Source: Silene conica
Lineage: Eukaryota > Streptophyta > Magnoliopsida > Caryophyllales > Caryophyllaceae
Direction of reading: 5' to 3'
Length of the DNA stretch: 64,000 nucleotides
Assembly (NCBI GenBank): GCA_029255685.2
Contig: CM055312.2
Location: 55,958,202 to 56,022,201, forward strand
A model generated the notes under the pieces. It worked only from the letters and a program-made list of their open reading frames with translations. It had not been told where the DNA came from and searched no databases. Positions 20,731 through 33,155 of the stretch are shown one piece after another. The translations under genes were made by a program, and so were the position numbers. Every line of letters begins with the position of its first letter. Position 1 is the first letter of the stretch.

Positions 20731-21779
20731 GCAGGATCCGGTGAGTCCACCTAAATATTTGAGTCCATGAGTCCATTTAGAGTATCACAAGTTGTATTAA
20801 AACATATCATGTTTTTTTTACACTACAAAGTCTACAATATCACAACCTTTTCAATACAATATCACAGGAAACAATATCACGCACTATATAAAACAATATC
20901 ACGAAATTTTTTCCAAAACTTTTTTTCCCGAAATTTTTTTTTTCAATTTTTTTTCTCGATTTTTTTTTCAGAATTTTTTTTTGTGATATTATTTTGAAGA
21001 ACCGGTGATATTGTATTGAGTAACTTGTGATATTGTAATGAAAAAAAATCGAACAAATTTTCGAGAAAAAACGCCTTTTGTTAAACAATATCACGCACTA
21101 TATTAAACAATATCACGAAATTTTTTTCCCGGAAATTTTTTTTTCAAATTTTTTTTTTCAATTTTTTCTCTCGAATTCTTTTCCGAAATATTTTTTTCTC
21201 GAATTTTTTTTTGTGATATTATTTTGAAGAACCGGTGATATTGAATTGAGTAACTTGTGATATTGTAATGAAAAAAAATCGAAAAAAAATTTCGAGAAGA
21301 AACGCCTTTTGTTAAATAATATCACGCACTATATTAAACAATATCACGAAATTTTTTCAAGAACTTTTTTGCCCGGCAATATTTTTTTCAATTTTTTCTC
21401 TCGAATTTTTTTTCCGAAATATTTTTTTCTCGAATTTTTTTTTGTGATATTATTTTGACGAACCGGTGATATTGTATTGAGTAACTTGTCATATTGTAAT
21501 GAAAAAAAAAATTCAAGAAAAAACGCCTTTTTATTAAAAAAAAACGTGTTTGTTTTAAAAAAAGTGCATACTGAAAAGAAGAATTTTTTTAATAAAGAAA
21601 ATGTCATTTTAAAAGAAAAGGAAAAAAAAAAAGAAAAAAAAAACTAATATTGAAAAAGAAAAAACAAAAAAAAGAAAAAAATTGATATTGAAAAAACGTG
21701 ATACTTTTTTTATATAACTTATGATATCATTGTTAGACTCATGGACTCAAATATTTAGGGTGGACTCATGTGATCCCAA

Positions 21780-21782
<3 letters not shown>
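20728..21782. mobile_element. Non-autonomous element with terminal inverted repeats, bounded by (TA)n on both sides
   Basis: The left end reads GTGAGTCCACCTAAATATTT then GAGTCCATGAGTCC. The right end, reverse complemented, reads ATGAGTCCACCCTAAATATT then TGAGTCCATGAGTC. Both ends stand against (TA)n tracts, as described for microsatellite-targeting elements (Micron in rice). The inside has three tandem copies of a 210-230 bp unit marked by CAATATCACGCACTATAT (near 20871, 21084 and 21315) with T-rich middles, then an A-rich stretch. No protein is encoded; the K- and F-rich frames here are low complexity. Confidence 0.65.

Positions 21783-21819
<37 letters not shown>
21783..21819. repeat. (TA)n microsatellite, 37 bp
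   Basis: Alternating T and A directly after the right terminus of the preceding element. Confidence 0.95.
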
Positions 21820-21822
<3 letters not shown>

Positions 21823-22686
21823 GCATATTGTAATGTTGGAGTATGATGGATGTTCTTATGTGTTAAATGTTACTAACAATAGGTGGCTAGGAGAACTCTA
21901 GTCACTCCCCACTGATTGTGGCGTACATGTTTTCATGTATGTAGGTACATGATGGTTGATGGAGGGGTTACTGAGGCTAGCGAGCGATGATCCTATCATC
22001 GATGACATACACTTTATCGTTTAGCTAGACCTAGACTTTTGTTGTACATTGAATGCCTACAGGGATATGTTATCCCAGGCTGCTGTTTTTGTACCTTTGG
22101 TTTTGTACTTAGACTTATATATTTATCTATGTTTGTTTATTTCTGCATGTATAGTTTTGTTTAATTCACCTCGTACTTTTCAAGCATGTTAAAGTTTAAA
22201 TTCCGGGCAAATTTTGGCATGTTTTTATGTTTATTTTCCGCTGCGACGAGGGGTTTTACATTGTTTGTCCAATAATGTGTTGAATTGTGATTGAGAATGA
22301 TGATTACGTCGTACATTGTGTTCGGTAACATGTTAGAACTTGAGAATCTGAGAGATTTGTGAAATTTTGAGAATATGTGTTGGACTCGGGATGGACGAGT
22401 TATGATTATTCTTACAAAGTATGATCAGGAAAAGATATTCCCAATGCGTTTCGCGTAAATGTTAATAATACCCTTGAGGTAGTATGTCGACAGAATCGAA
22501 ATATGCATATGTATGAGAATCTGACAATTTAGGCGACCTTATGAGTTGGGGAAGTAAGGATGGGTAGGCAAGATGAACCGATCAACCCCGCGAGTCGTGA
22601 CTTAGAAATAACATGTGATGCTTAGGAACTTCTTTTCTCAGGAGAGGCAAAACTTCGAGGACGAAGTTTCTTTTAAGGGGGGAGAT
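21820..22686 (+). mobile_element. Degenerate Ty3/gypsy remnant up to the polypurine tract
   Basis: 22620-22686 reads CTCAGGAGAGGCAAAACTTC then GAGGACGAAGTTTCTTTTAA and AGGGGGGAGAT, the conserved end of chromovirus-type Ty3/gypsy internal regions (a short coding end overlapping the polypurine tract), directly before an LTR start. 21820-22262 ends in TTTTCCGCTGCGACGAGG and TTTTACA, which looks like the 3' end of a gypsy LTR. No polymerase domain survives. Confidence 0.55.
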
Positions 22687-23454
22687 TGTAATTCCCGAGT
22701 TTGAAGACCCATTTCTAGGCCTGAGACCAAGGGCCATCTGAATTAAGACCGACTTAGGAAGGATGAGAGTAGACCTTTCATAGGAAGGAAGTCTGACTAT
22801 TTTGTGTAGACTCGGTCGAGTGAGACCAACTCGGCCAAATAAGACCAACTCGGTCGAGTAAGAGTGTAAGACCAACTCGCTCGAGTGCGTTCGTTCCAGC
22901 GGACTTGTTTTCGCTTCAAGGTTTAATAAAAACCTAATTCGTTTATCAGTCTTGTTATATCTCGTAACCCTAAAACTGAAGAAAGAACTTTCCCATCCCT
23001 TCCCCCTCCCATCCCAAATTTCCATGGATGCTACTCGAACTTTGTATACGAGACTGCCCGATCCGAGGCCTAACATCTGTCGATAAGTACCTTCTTCTTC
23101 TAGTCCAACCTTTCCAGTATCTCTTACAATAATTTTGACGAGTAGAATCTATAATAGGGAACCGTCGATGCTGTTCTAGAGTCGCGTGAAGAGTCCATGG
23201 ATGCGTATGTTAGGTAGGAGATCCTGCTCAGTCAAGTATATGCTTTGTATTGTTTTCCATACCTATTGTGATTATGTCACTGTATGATTCTTGTACACAG
23301 TCGGTATGCATATTGGTGATGATGTAGTGATGGTGACATGGTTGAGGTTGTGGAACATATGTGTGGAACCGTTGCGGGAAACGGCTATCGCTCCTACAAT
23401 CGCTCTTCGTGGGACCCGCCACGGAGAGGATGTGCACATTAAGGATATGGGTAC

Positions 23455-24458
23455 TGTTGGGGTTGGTGTCCTTGACAGTTAGTACAATGACTTATTAAAT
23501 CTCTTAAAGGATCACAAGGGCATACTTTGGTATTATTATAAGTTGATCCACGTTTATCAATAACGGTTGGCTTGCTAGATAAGTTTGACCTTATTGTCAT
23601 ACGGATGGCGGTGATCAACTGGTCCCTATACGTCACACCTATAGGACACGTTTGAGAGATGTGAAGGTATGAAAATACAGTCACATTTATGCTGAATACG
23701 ACTAAACAGTTAGTCAGAGTTATTGACTATTAAATAAGTCAATGAGATGTTGAGATAATTATTTAATACGGATTAAATAATTTTAGCTAATACGGATTAC
23801 ATGATTAATTCGTAAATTAAATATAAACGGTTATATTTAATTAAATATTGAATTCGTGTAATAAGATAAGCAGTTAGATTAATTGAATTAATTATACAAT
23901 ATCGTAATTTTATTATCAGACCAATATTAATGTATCGACTGCATTAATATCTGATAACATGTAAACGATTTATAATTAAAACCCACGGATTATATTTTAG
24001 CAAAACGGGTCGAATCACGAATTAGAATAAGGTAAGAGTGGAAAGCCCACTCTCACCCTAGTTTAGGTTTCAGCCGGCCAAGTGTTACAAAAGGAGAAGA
24101 ACTCTCTTTTTGTCAGCATACTGGAAACTGGTAATTGACATTTTACAAGAATTAGGGTTTTGAGAGCAGTTATCTCCCAAAACCTAGATCTCACATCTAA
24201 AACTCACAAAAACTCTCCCCGTATTGCAAGGCAATTGGAGAGCATTTCTAGCACACGCGGCATCATCTCAGACGGGTCTTGGGTGCAAGTTATAGGAGGG
24301 AATTTCTATTAATTCCTGTTCTTAGGCCATTCGCGCAAGGACCTAAGGTTGTACTCTCTACCTTTCGTTTATGTTTTTCATCTTATGACTATATTCACAT
24401 GTAAAATTTTCGTTATAATCCTGTAATTTTAAGTGTGAATATACGGAAATTCCCCACA
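23455..24458 (+). repeat. Copia LTR copy 1, with GGTAC duplications on both sides
   Basis: TGTTGGGG...CCCCACA, 1004 bp, matching the right LTR at 32150-33155 with a few changes. The bases GGTAC stand on both sides (23450-23454 and 24459-24463), the pattern of a solo LTR with a 5-bp target duplication. It is followed by 114 bp (24459-24572) that also follow the right LTR at 33156. Confidence 0.9.
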
Positions 24459-24572
24459 GGTACCCCTTGTCGCAAGCAAGTAGGGGATGATACGCTAGAT
24501 GATTCGGTAGTGTTGGTGTGACGGTAGGATGGTACAGTTGTGTGTCGTTATTCCTGTGATACATGATTCAGG

Positions 24573-25357
24573 CAATTGGAGAGCATTTGTAACAACCCGA
24601 CCCACCACGGTCGTAACACACCCCAATAAGATGGGAGGTAAGCCTTTGGGCCCATTATTTGTCCTCACTTAAGCCCAAAAGCACAAGGCCTTGTTACTAA
24701 GTGGTGGGTGGAAGCTATTATAAACATATCACAAGCCTCACATTCTACCGATGAGGGACAAATCTCCTCTCATACTCTTGGGGTGTTACAAACTCCCCCA
24801 CTTAAAGAACACAACGTCCTCGTTGTGCCTCAAACTTGACCACAACCAGGGCCTGAATCCACCCCCGCTAGGTGTGTGACTCGGGTACTCCCGACCACAG
24901 GCTCACCACACGGTCGCAGGGTCGCTCTGATACCATTTGTAACAACCCGACCCACCACGGTCATAACACACCCCAATAAGATGGGAGGTAAGCCTTTGGG
25001 CCCATTATTTGTCCTCACTTAAGCCCAAAAGCACAAGGCCTTGTTACTAAGTGGTGGGTGGAAGCTATTATAAACATATCACAAGCCTCACATTCTACCG
25101 ATGAGGGACAAATCTTCTCTCATACTCTTGGGGTGTTACAGCATTTCTAGCACACGCGGCATCATCTCAGACGGGTCTTGGGTGCAAGTTATAGGAGGGA
25201 ATTTCTATTAATTCTTGTTCTTAGGCCATTCGTGCAAGGACTTAAGGTTGTACTCTCTACCTTTCGTTTATGTTTTTCATCTTATGACTATATTCACATG
25301 TAAACTTTTCGTTAAAATCCTGTAATTTTAAGGGTGAATATACGGAAATTCCCCACA
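24573..25357 (+). repeat. Copia 5' LTR, truncated, with a TRIM inserted
   Basis: CAATTGGAGAGCATT joins directly to the duplicated flank ending GATTCAGG. The 3' part of the LTR resumes after the TRIM at 25141 and ends CCCCACA at 25357, followed by the primer-binding site. This partial LTR, not copy 1, is physically joined to the internal region. Confidence 0.85.
24588..25140 (-). mobile_element. TRIM (miniature LTR retrotransposon), 553 bp, young
   Basis: Two 203-bp LTRs (24588-24790 and 24938-25140) differ at only about two sites. On the - strand they start TGTAACACCCCAAGAG and end GGTTGTTACA. The 147-bp middle has TGGTATCAGAGC (met-tRNA primer-binding site, 24924-24935) next to one LTR and AAGTGGGGGAG (polypurine tract) next to the other. 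The 5-bp duplication GCATT flanks it (24583-24587 and 25141-25145). It has no coding capacity, so it depends on another retrotransposon. Confidence 0.93.
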
Positions 25358-25359
25358 AG

Positions 25360-25372
25360 TGGTATCAGAGCC
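25360..25372 (+). promoter_or_regulatory. Copia primer-binding site
   Basis: TGGTATCAGAGCC, complementary to the initiator methionine tRNA 3' end, lies two bases after the LTR end and marks the start of reverse transcription. Confidence 0.9.
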
Positions 25373-27352
25373 AAGGCCACGAAAATTTTACAATTGTGTT
25401 TTTCATAAGATGTTTTAAAAATCGGTTTTTTAAAACCCGTTTGATGCTGCGGCCGTGTGCCCTATTGTGAGAAATCGATCTTGTTTTTCGATTTTGATTT
25501 GCATATTGATTAATCGATGTTTTTAGCAGTATGTAAATCTCTTGTTGGTGTTTGTTGATGATTTGCGCGTATTAAATCAAGAATAAATACATGTTTTGTT
25601 TTTATAAATAGCAGCGTTTGTAGGATTCTACGAACGAGCGTATTTCTACTCGTTCGTAGTCTTCCTCTACTACCCGTCACTTGATCGAGCACTTTTTGGC
25701 TCAATCGAGCAGTTTTTAAGGTAACCCGTCACTCGATCGAGCACTTTTTGGCTCGATCGAGCATTTTGGATTCTACGAACGAGCGAATTACTACTCGTTC
25801 GTAGTCTGCCTCGATGACCCGTCACTCGATCGAGACTTGCTGTACTCGATTGAGTGACACTGTTCATCGTTCGATCACGTTTTAACTCGATCGAGCAGTT
25901 TTCTGGAAATTTTTATTTTTCTGAAAAATTTGGTTTTCTGGAATTCGTTTTGATTCGATCGAGTACATGTTTCACTCGATCGAGCAAACTCGTCTGTCAA
26001 GGTTACTCGATCGAGTACTCTAGTGACTCGATCGAGCAACCCTGTTTTGGCAGAATTGCGAAAATAAATTTTTATTTTATTTTCTCTTGGCCCATGGTAA
26101 TATACTATATACGGAAATAGTATATTGACTTTTGTGAAACGGTTCATACTCGAAAGATACATATTATTTTAAAACGGTTTAAAATAATGGATTATAAGTT
26201 TATTAAGATTAATGTGACTAGAACGGTTTAATCACATAATTTTAATCACGTAAGGTGGTTTGGTAAAATTTATTAAACATAATAACGGTATTATGTCACG
26301 AATGAATTTTTTTTACTTGATGCATTTTATTTATCGTCTATTGAATGCTTTTAGAACGTATTTAATTTTTGCAAACGGTTGTAACTTAGTGTGGCCTTAG
26401 TAGATTGTGTTTCCGTAATGATGGAACATAGTCTTGGTTGTAATTTTGAGATCTCGCATCTCCGTTTTTGTTTTCCCTTGTAATTACTTTTGTATTTAAA
26501 TTAGAATGTAAATATGTTTATATTTGTAATTTAAATTAGTAATTTTGTGAAGACCAAAGACGGAGACCGGATGCTCACTCCTGCTACAAAGACCAAGATG
26601 GAACATCAAGACAAGCTTCTCGGGTCCAACAGTGGATTCCAAGTTGTTTTTATGTTTATTTTGGTAGGATAGGACACACTATGACTTTTATTTACGTTTA
26701 TTGCTTTCTTTTATGCTTTCATCGATAATAGTTTGCATCATATTCCGCCTAAAACCAAACCACCTATAACATGCCTGAAAACTTACTTATGTAGAGGTTA
26801 CGCGTTAGTTTTCTATCAGATGTCACTTGTCAATTTTTAAGCCATCACTTAATTTTATTCATTCACGCAATGCTAGATTTTAGTTCACTTAAAATGAATA
26901 AATACAAGTTGATGGGGTCTTCCTCGTATAACCAAAATTGAGATTAATCTTTATAAATCAGACTCCCATGAACCCCTTCTTCGTCGGTAGGCATACTATG
27001 ACCCCTTCTATGTCGGGTAAGTGGAAACAGATGATTTATTTTATCTCAACGTTGTCGTCACTAGATACTATCTAGCGACTATGATGGACTAAAAGATGAG
27101 ATTTACGAAAATCTATCGACCAGGAGTTCTATCGGTAGAACTAGCCAAGCAGTTGGCTTATCAATTTACGGAAATTGAGTCTTGGGATCGTTTATATAAT
27201 TCTTGAGGGAGATCAATTATATAAATGCATGAGTCTACGAATTTAAATTCAATTTAAAATAGACTTAAATCACAACGACGAGTTCATTATATCGTTTTGT
27301 TTTATCTTCTTTTCAGTGTAGAACACGAACAAATTTAAACTGATAATAACAA
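25373..27352 (+). other. Copia leader, non-coding, with CTCGATCGAG palindromes
   Basis: A leader of nearly 2 kb between the primer-binding site and gag. 25620-26045 holds about eleven copies of CTCGATCGAGC-like palindromes and two hairpins of the type CTACGAACGAG/CTCGTTCGTAG (25624-25662 and 25771-25806). The rest (26046-27352) is AT-rich with no supported gene. Confidence 0.7.
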
Positions 27353-29522
27353 ATGGCTGGTGAAGACCCAATGCCAAGTGCCAAGCTAGCACGAGAATCC
27401 CGGATTAAAGCCTTCATGACGCGTCAAACTTCTCTGACTGGGAGGCAGCATTACGGAATGCTGACGGAAAGCTAAAGTACTTGATTGAGCCTATTCCGGC
27501 ACACCCAGGAACTGGGCTAGAGCTAACGAAGTTCGCGTTCATAACGACTTCGTCATGGAAGCGGGTGAGATAAAGAACGTACTTATCTATGCAATGGAAT
27601 CCAATTTGCAAAGACGCTTCATTTCCCATGGTGCAAACAAGATTTTCACCACGCTCACAAACGAATTCTCAAAAGCTCCGAGAATCGTTTCATATGAGCA
27701 TACTTGTCGCTTCTTTGAAGCGAAACTCCAGAAGGGCCAAGCTGTTAGCCCACATACTCTCAACATGATTGAGAATATCGAGAAACTGGATGCCTTAAAC
27801 TGCAAAATCAGTGAGAACATAATCGTTGATCGAATGCTTCATTCGCTTCATGATGGGTTCGCCCTCTTTAGGGCAAACTATTATATGAACAACATGAAGA
27901 AGACTCCTCATGAGCTCCACTCATTTCTCGTACAGACCGAGAAGGATCTGAAATTGAGTGGGAGCGTGAAGCAGGATGTTCTCATGATCTCCAATAAAGG
28001 CAAAGGTAAAGGGAAGGCGAAAGCTCAAGGCGACCTAGCAGTAGGTAAGCCTAAGTTCAAGAAGTCAGGATTTGCTAAGAGTGGGCCCGGTGAGTCTAGC
28101 AACTCACAGGGTAAGACAAAGAGCAAGGATATAAGCATGGAATGCCACCATTGCCACAAGACTGGGCATTTGAGGCGCACATGCCCCGTGTATCGCGAGG
28201 ACATTAAGGCAGGCCGCGTTACTCCTGTTGGTATGTCTTCTTCTTCTTTTATTCACATGATTGAGATTAACCATGTAAGTTACGGAACTTGGGTACTAGA
28301 TACTGGTTGTGGTTCTCATTTGTGTAATCATGTGCAGGGCCTCCGAAACCTCGAGCCCCTCATGAAGGGTGAGGTTGACCTGCGTGTCGGGAATGGAGCA
28401 CGAGTTGCTGCAGTCTCGAAGGGAACATATGTGATCCAGCTTCCTAGTGGATTCGAGTTATCTTTGTATAACTTTTATTATGTTCCTAGTTTATCCAAAA
28501 ACATTATTTCTGTTTCTGCACTTGACAAACTCGGTTTTTCATTTGTAATAGAGAATAATAGCTGTATTTTCTCGTTACACAATATGATTTATGGCAAGGC
28601 AGTTTCCATGAATAAAATTTATGTTTTAGATCAAACCACCGAAATATTACACGTGAATAACAAGAAGTTAAAGGTTGGTGACAAAGATCAAACCTACCTA
28701 TGGCACTGCCGTAATGAGAAACGCGTAAAACAGCTCATACAGAATGGAGCTATCTCGGCCTTTGATTTCGAATCATATGGCACGTGTGAATCATGTCTCA
28801 TCGGTAAGATGACTCGAATTTCCTTCAAAGGTGTTGGAATGCGCGCTGCCGACCTATTAGGACTCATACATACGGATGTATGTGGCCCTATGTCGATCAA
28901 CGCACGAGAAGGCTATAGATATTTCATCACTTTCACGGATGATTTGAGTAGATATGGCTATGTCTACTTAATGAAACATAAAAGTGAATCCTTTGACAAG
29001 TTCAAAGAATACCAGAATCGGGTACAGAACCAACTGGGTAGAAAGATTAAAGCACTACGATCTGATCGTGGTGGCGAGTATCTTTCTCATGAGTTTGATC
29101 AACACCTTAAAAACTGTGGCATCGTTCTACAGTTGACTCCACCTGGAACACCACAATTAAATGGTGTGTCCGAACGGAGAAATCGAACTCTACTTGATAT
29201 GGTTCGATCCATGATGAGTCACACCGTTGTGCCTGATTCATTATGGGGCTATGCTCTTCTGTCAGCCGCTCTAATACTTAACCGAAGTTCGTCTAAAGTT
29301 GTTGACAAGACTCCATACGAGTTATGGAAGGGAACGGTCCCTAACTTGTCCTTTATTCGATTTTGGGGCTGCGAAGCTTATGTCAAGTGGAGACACGAGG
29401 ACAAGCTCGGCCCACGATCGGTCAAGACATACTTTATGGTTATCCATAAGGAACTTTTGGTAATCACTTTTACTCGCCAGCCGAACAACGTGTTTTTGTT
29501 GCGGCTAGTGCGACGTTCTTAG
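27353..29522 (+). pseudogene. Ty1/copia gag-protease-integrase region, frame-broken
   Basis: The polyprotein probably starts at ATG 27353, but the frame shifts twice before 27555, after which it is open to 29522. In the open part (residues from 27555): retrotransposon gag helices, CCHC zinc knuckle CHHCHKTGHLRRTC (about 197-210), protease VLDTGCGSHLC (about 249), a pre-integrase zinc motif lacking its middle (HCRNEKRV), then the integrase core with Asp in HTDVCGP, Asp in RSDRGGEY and Glu in GVSERRNR. At about 29438 a one-base loss shifts the frame, and an in-frame TAA sits shortly after in the original frame. The element cannot make a full polyprotein and would move only in trans. Confidence 0.9.
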
Positions 29523-31315
29523 AGAAAGAATTTCTCGAGAACAAGTCGAGTAATAGAACCTTCGATCTATCAGAGATTCAAGAACCAACTACCGAGCAAC
29601 CATTGGAGGAAGCAGTTCCTTCAACCTCGGTTCCGGTAGATATTCCTGAAGAACCTAGGAGGTCGGGAAGAGTCTATATTCCTCCGGACAGATACATTGG
29701 TATGGTCGAGGAACATGACATAGATGACATCTTACTCCTAGAGGGTAATGAACCCACAACCTATAAAGGTGCCCTGACTAGTTCCGACTCAAAGCTATGG
29801 CTAGAAGCCATGCAATCCAAGATGGACTCCATGTATGAGAACAACGTGTGGGATCTTGTGGACCTACCTGCAAAGGTACGCCCCCTTCAATACAAATGGC
29901 TTTACAAGATAAAGCATGCCGTGGAAGTACAACAAGATATTCACAAGGCACGGCTAGTTGCTAAAGGTTTCACCCAAGTGCCAGGCTTGCACTACGATGA
30001 AATCTTTGCACCCATAGTCATGCTACGTTCAATTCGGATTATCTTAGCGATTGCCGCATTTCATGACTATGAAATATGGCAGATGGACGTTAAAACCGCC
30101 TTCTTAAACGGTTATTTGGAGGAAGAGTTGTACATGGTACAACCCGAGGGTTTTATTGATCCTGAACATCCTAAGAAGGTTGGCAAGCTTAAGCATTCCA
30201 TTTACAGACTTAAGCAAGCATCACGGAGTTGGAATCATCGTTTCGACCAAGTGATAAAAGAGAATGGTTTCATTCGATCAATCGAGGAACCATGTCTCTA
30301 TATCAAGTCGAGTGGGAGCAAGATTGTCTTCCTAGTATTGTATGTCGATGACATACTCTTGATTGGGAATGACATACCTCTCCTATCTTCGGTTAAAGCA
30401 TGGTTGAAAAACCATTTCCAGATGAAAGATCCGGGAGAGACACAAAGAATTTTGGGCATCCGTATCTACAGGGATAGATCACGATGGATGTTGTCTCTCA
30501 GTGAGGAGTCTTATTTAGATAAGATTCTAGAGAGATTCAGCATGACGAGCTCCAAGAAAGGGTTCCTTCCCATGGCTACTTGGCTTCACTTGAGCAAGTC
30601 TCAAGAAGCTAAGACATTGGAAGAGAAAGAGTGCATGAGTCGGATTCCTTACGCTTCGGCTATAGGATCGATCATGTATGCCATGATATGCACACGTCCA
30701 GACGTTGCATATGCATTGAGTATGACTAGTCGATTCCAAGCACATCCAGGTGAACAACACTGGATGACCGTGAAAAACATTCTTAAGTACCTACGGAGGA
30801 CTAAAGATTGGGGATTGACTTATGGAGGCGACACGACGCTCTGCGCCACTGGTTACACAGATGCTTGCTCCCAAACGGATCGAGACGACTCGAAATCTCA
30901 GTCTAGATTCGTTTTTACTCTTAATGGCGCTGCTGTCAGCTGGAAAAGTTCTAAACAAAGTGTTACAGCAAATTCTACAACTGAGTCCGAGTACTATGCC
31001 GCTAAGGAAGCAATATGGATGCGTCAATTCTTACAAGGACTATCAGTAGTACCTAGTTCGAATGACCCGATCACCGTTTATTGTGACAATAAAGGTGCCA
31101 TATTCCAAGCTAAGGAGCATAAGTCTAGCAACAAAGCTAGACATGTACAACGGAAAGCTCATCTAATCAGAGATTACGTGGAGCAAAAGGAGATATTTAT
31201 TGATAAGATCGCTACGGATGACAACATAGCCGATCTTTTCACTAAAGCATTACGACGCGATAAGCATGAAGGGCACGTTAATTCCATGGGAATTAAACGT
31301 GTTCCTGAGTTGTAG
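29523..31315 (+). pseudogene. Ty1/copia reverse transcriptase-RNase H region
   Basis: Continues the polyprotein in another frame; open from ATG 29603 for 570 residues. Reverse transcriptase: QMDVKTAFLNGYLEEELYM, KQASRSWNHRFD and the catalytic YVDDILLIGND (about residue 248). RNase H: GYTDACSQTDRDD, then TTESEYYAA and VYCDNKGAIFQA. The end near NSMGIKRVPEL is the usual copia C terminus. This part has no stop inside, but it is cut from gag-integrase by the shift near 29438. Confidence 0.93.
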
Positions 31316-32149
31316 TACTCTTTTATGAATTCATTTTATAATTCATTTTCTTGTGTACTCTATTACAACGTCATCGTTATGATAATTTTATTTTTTGTTT
31401 TTCATGTGGAATTGTACGCCAATTTTGAACACCACAAAGTGAACTGATTAACATTACATCGTTTTGGTCCTTAATTACCCACTTGAGCTGATAACTCAGG
31501 TAATCATTTTGTGACGTTGGTTGATGGTGGGTTCAACGAGCCATAAGTCAAACAGTTGACTGACCAATCACAAAGGCGAGTTATACGGATATCTCGTAGG
31601 ACACATCGTGACAACGTTATGGAGTCCTAAATGTTTTATAACATTAGATGCCAGGTCGTGGATAGGACCTCCATATTGTTCCTTAGAGTCGATTCTTTTG
31701 ACTTTCAATTGTCTCTTGAGATTAAGACAGATTTTGGATAACTTTGGTTTCTTTCCCACGGTCTTCCGTAACAGGGGCCAAGAGGATTTTTTCTGGGTTA
31801 TTTCATGCTGCGCTTACATCTGCAGGATTCGAGTTGAGGGAAATATCCAAACCCTTATCAGGATTTTATCATTTCTCAGGGTCACTCGAGGAGTAGTAAC
31901 TGAAATGCATGGCCATGCTCGAATACAGATTTGTTTTATCAGCTAAGCTACTATCTAGTCGGGGAAACCACTCTTGATGCACATCGATTGTAGAATACGA
32001 CCTTGAGTGGGAGAAATTTTAAAAGGATATGAGAATCGGTTATCGCACCTACACTAGTACGAACAAGTGGGAGTTTGTTGGAGCTGGTGTCCTCCACATG
32101 TAGGGTGATAACGTCATTGCACATACACTTGTACGGACAAGTGGGAGAT
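31316..32149 (+). other. Copia 3' non-coding region and polypurine tract
   Basis: No coding content. The polypurine tract AAGTGGGAGAT (32140-32149) precedes the 3' LTR. A second, earlier copy of this junction, ACAAGTGGGAGTTTGTTGG followed by AGCTGGTGTCC, stands at about 32062-32092, a partial duplication of polypurine tract plus LTR start. Confidence 0.7.
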
Positions 32150-33155
32150 TGTTGGGGCTGGTGTCCTTGACAGTTAGTACAATGACTTATTAAATCTCTT
32201 AAATAAAGGATCACAATGGCATACTTTGGTATTATTATAAGTTGATCCACGTTTATCAATAACGGTTGGCTTGCTAGATAAGTTTGACCTTATTGTCATA
32301 CGGATGGCGGTGATCAACTGGTCCCTATACGTCACACCTATAGGACACGTTTGAGAGATGTGAAGGTATGAAAATACAGTCACATTTATGCTGAATACGA
32401 CTAAACAGTTAGTCAGAGGTATTGACTATTAAATTAGTCAATGAGATGTTGAGATAATTATTTAATACGGATTAAATAATTTTAGCTAATACGGATTACA
32501 CGATTAATTCGTAAATTAAATATAGACGGTTATATTTAATCAAATATTGAATTCGTGTATTAATATAAGCAGTTATATTAATTGAGCTAATTATACAATA
32601 TCGTAATTTTATTATCATACCAATATTAATGTATCGACTGCATTAATATCTGATAACATGTAAACGATTTATAATTAAAACCCACGGATTATATTTTAGC
32701 AAAACGGGTCGAATCACGAATTATAATAAGGTAAGAGTGGAAAGCCCACTCTCACCCTACTCTAGGTTTCGGTCGGCCAAGTGTTACAAAAGGAGAAGAA
32801 CTCTATTTGTCAGCATACTGGAAACTGGTAATTGACATTTTACGAGAATTAGGGTTTTGAGAGCAGTTTTCTCCCAAAACCTAGATCTCACATCTAAAAC
32901 TCACAAAAACTCTCCCTGTATTGCAAGGCAATTGGAGAGCATTTCTAGCACACGCGGCATCATCTCAGACGGGTCTTGGGTGCAAGTTATAGGAGGGAAT
33001 TTCTATTAATTCCTGTTCTTAGGCCATTCGCGCAAGGACCTAAGGTTGTACTCTCTACCTTTCGTTTATGTTTTTCATCTTATGACTATATTCACATGTA
33101 AAATTTTCGTTATAATCCTGTAATTTTAAGTGTGAATATACGGAAATTCCCCACA
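32150..33155 (+). repeat. Copia 3' LTR
   Basis: TGTTGGGG...CCCCACA, 1006 bp, followed by GGTAC (33156-33160) and the same flank that follows copy 1 of the left LTR. It includes a 4-bp insertion near 32205 relative to copy 1. Confidence 0.93.

Noticed and set aside
20767..21607. Phe/Lys-rich open frames
   Set aside because: They come from T- and A-runs of a non-coding element.
22582..23076. 164-residue open frame on the - strand
   Set aside because: It covers the gypsy polypurine tract and LTR start on the wrong strand; no domain.
31608..31946. 112-residue open frame
   Set aside because: It lies in the copia 3' non-coding region, with no domain and no equivalent in copia elements.
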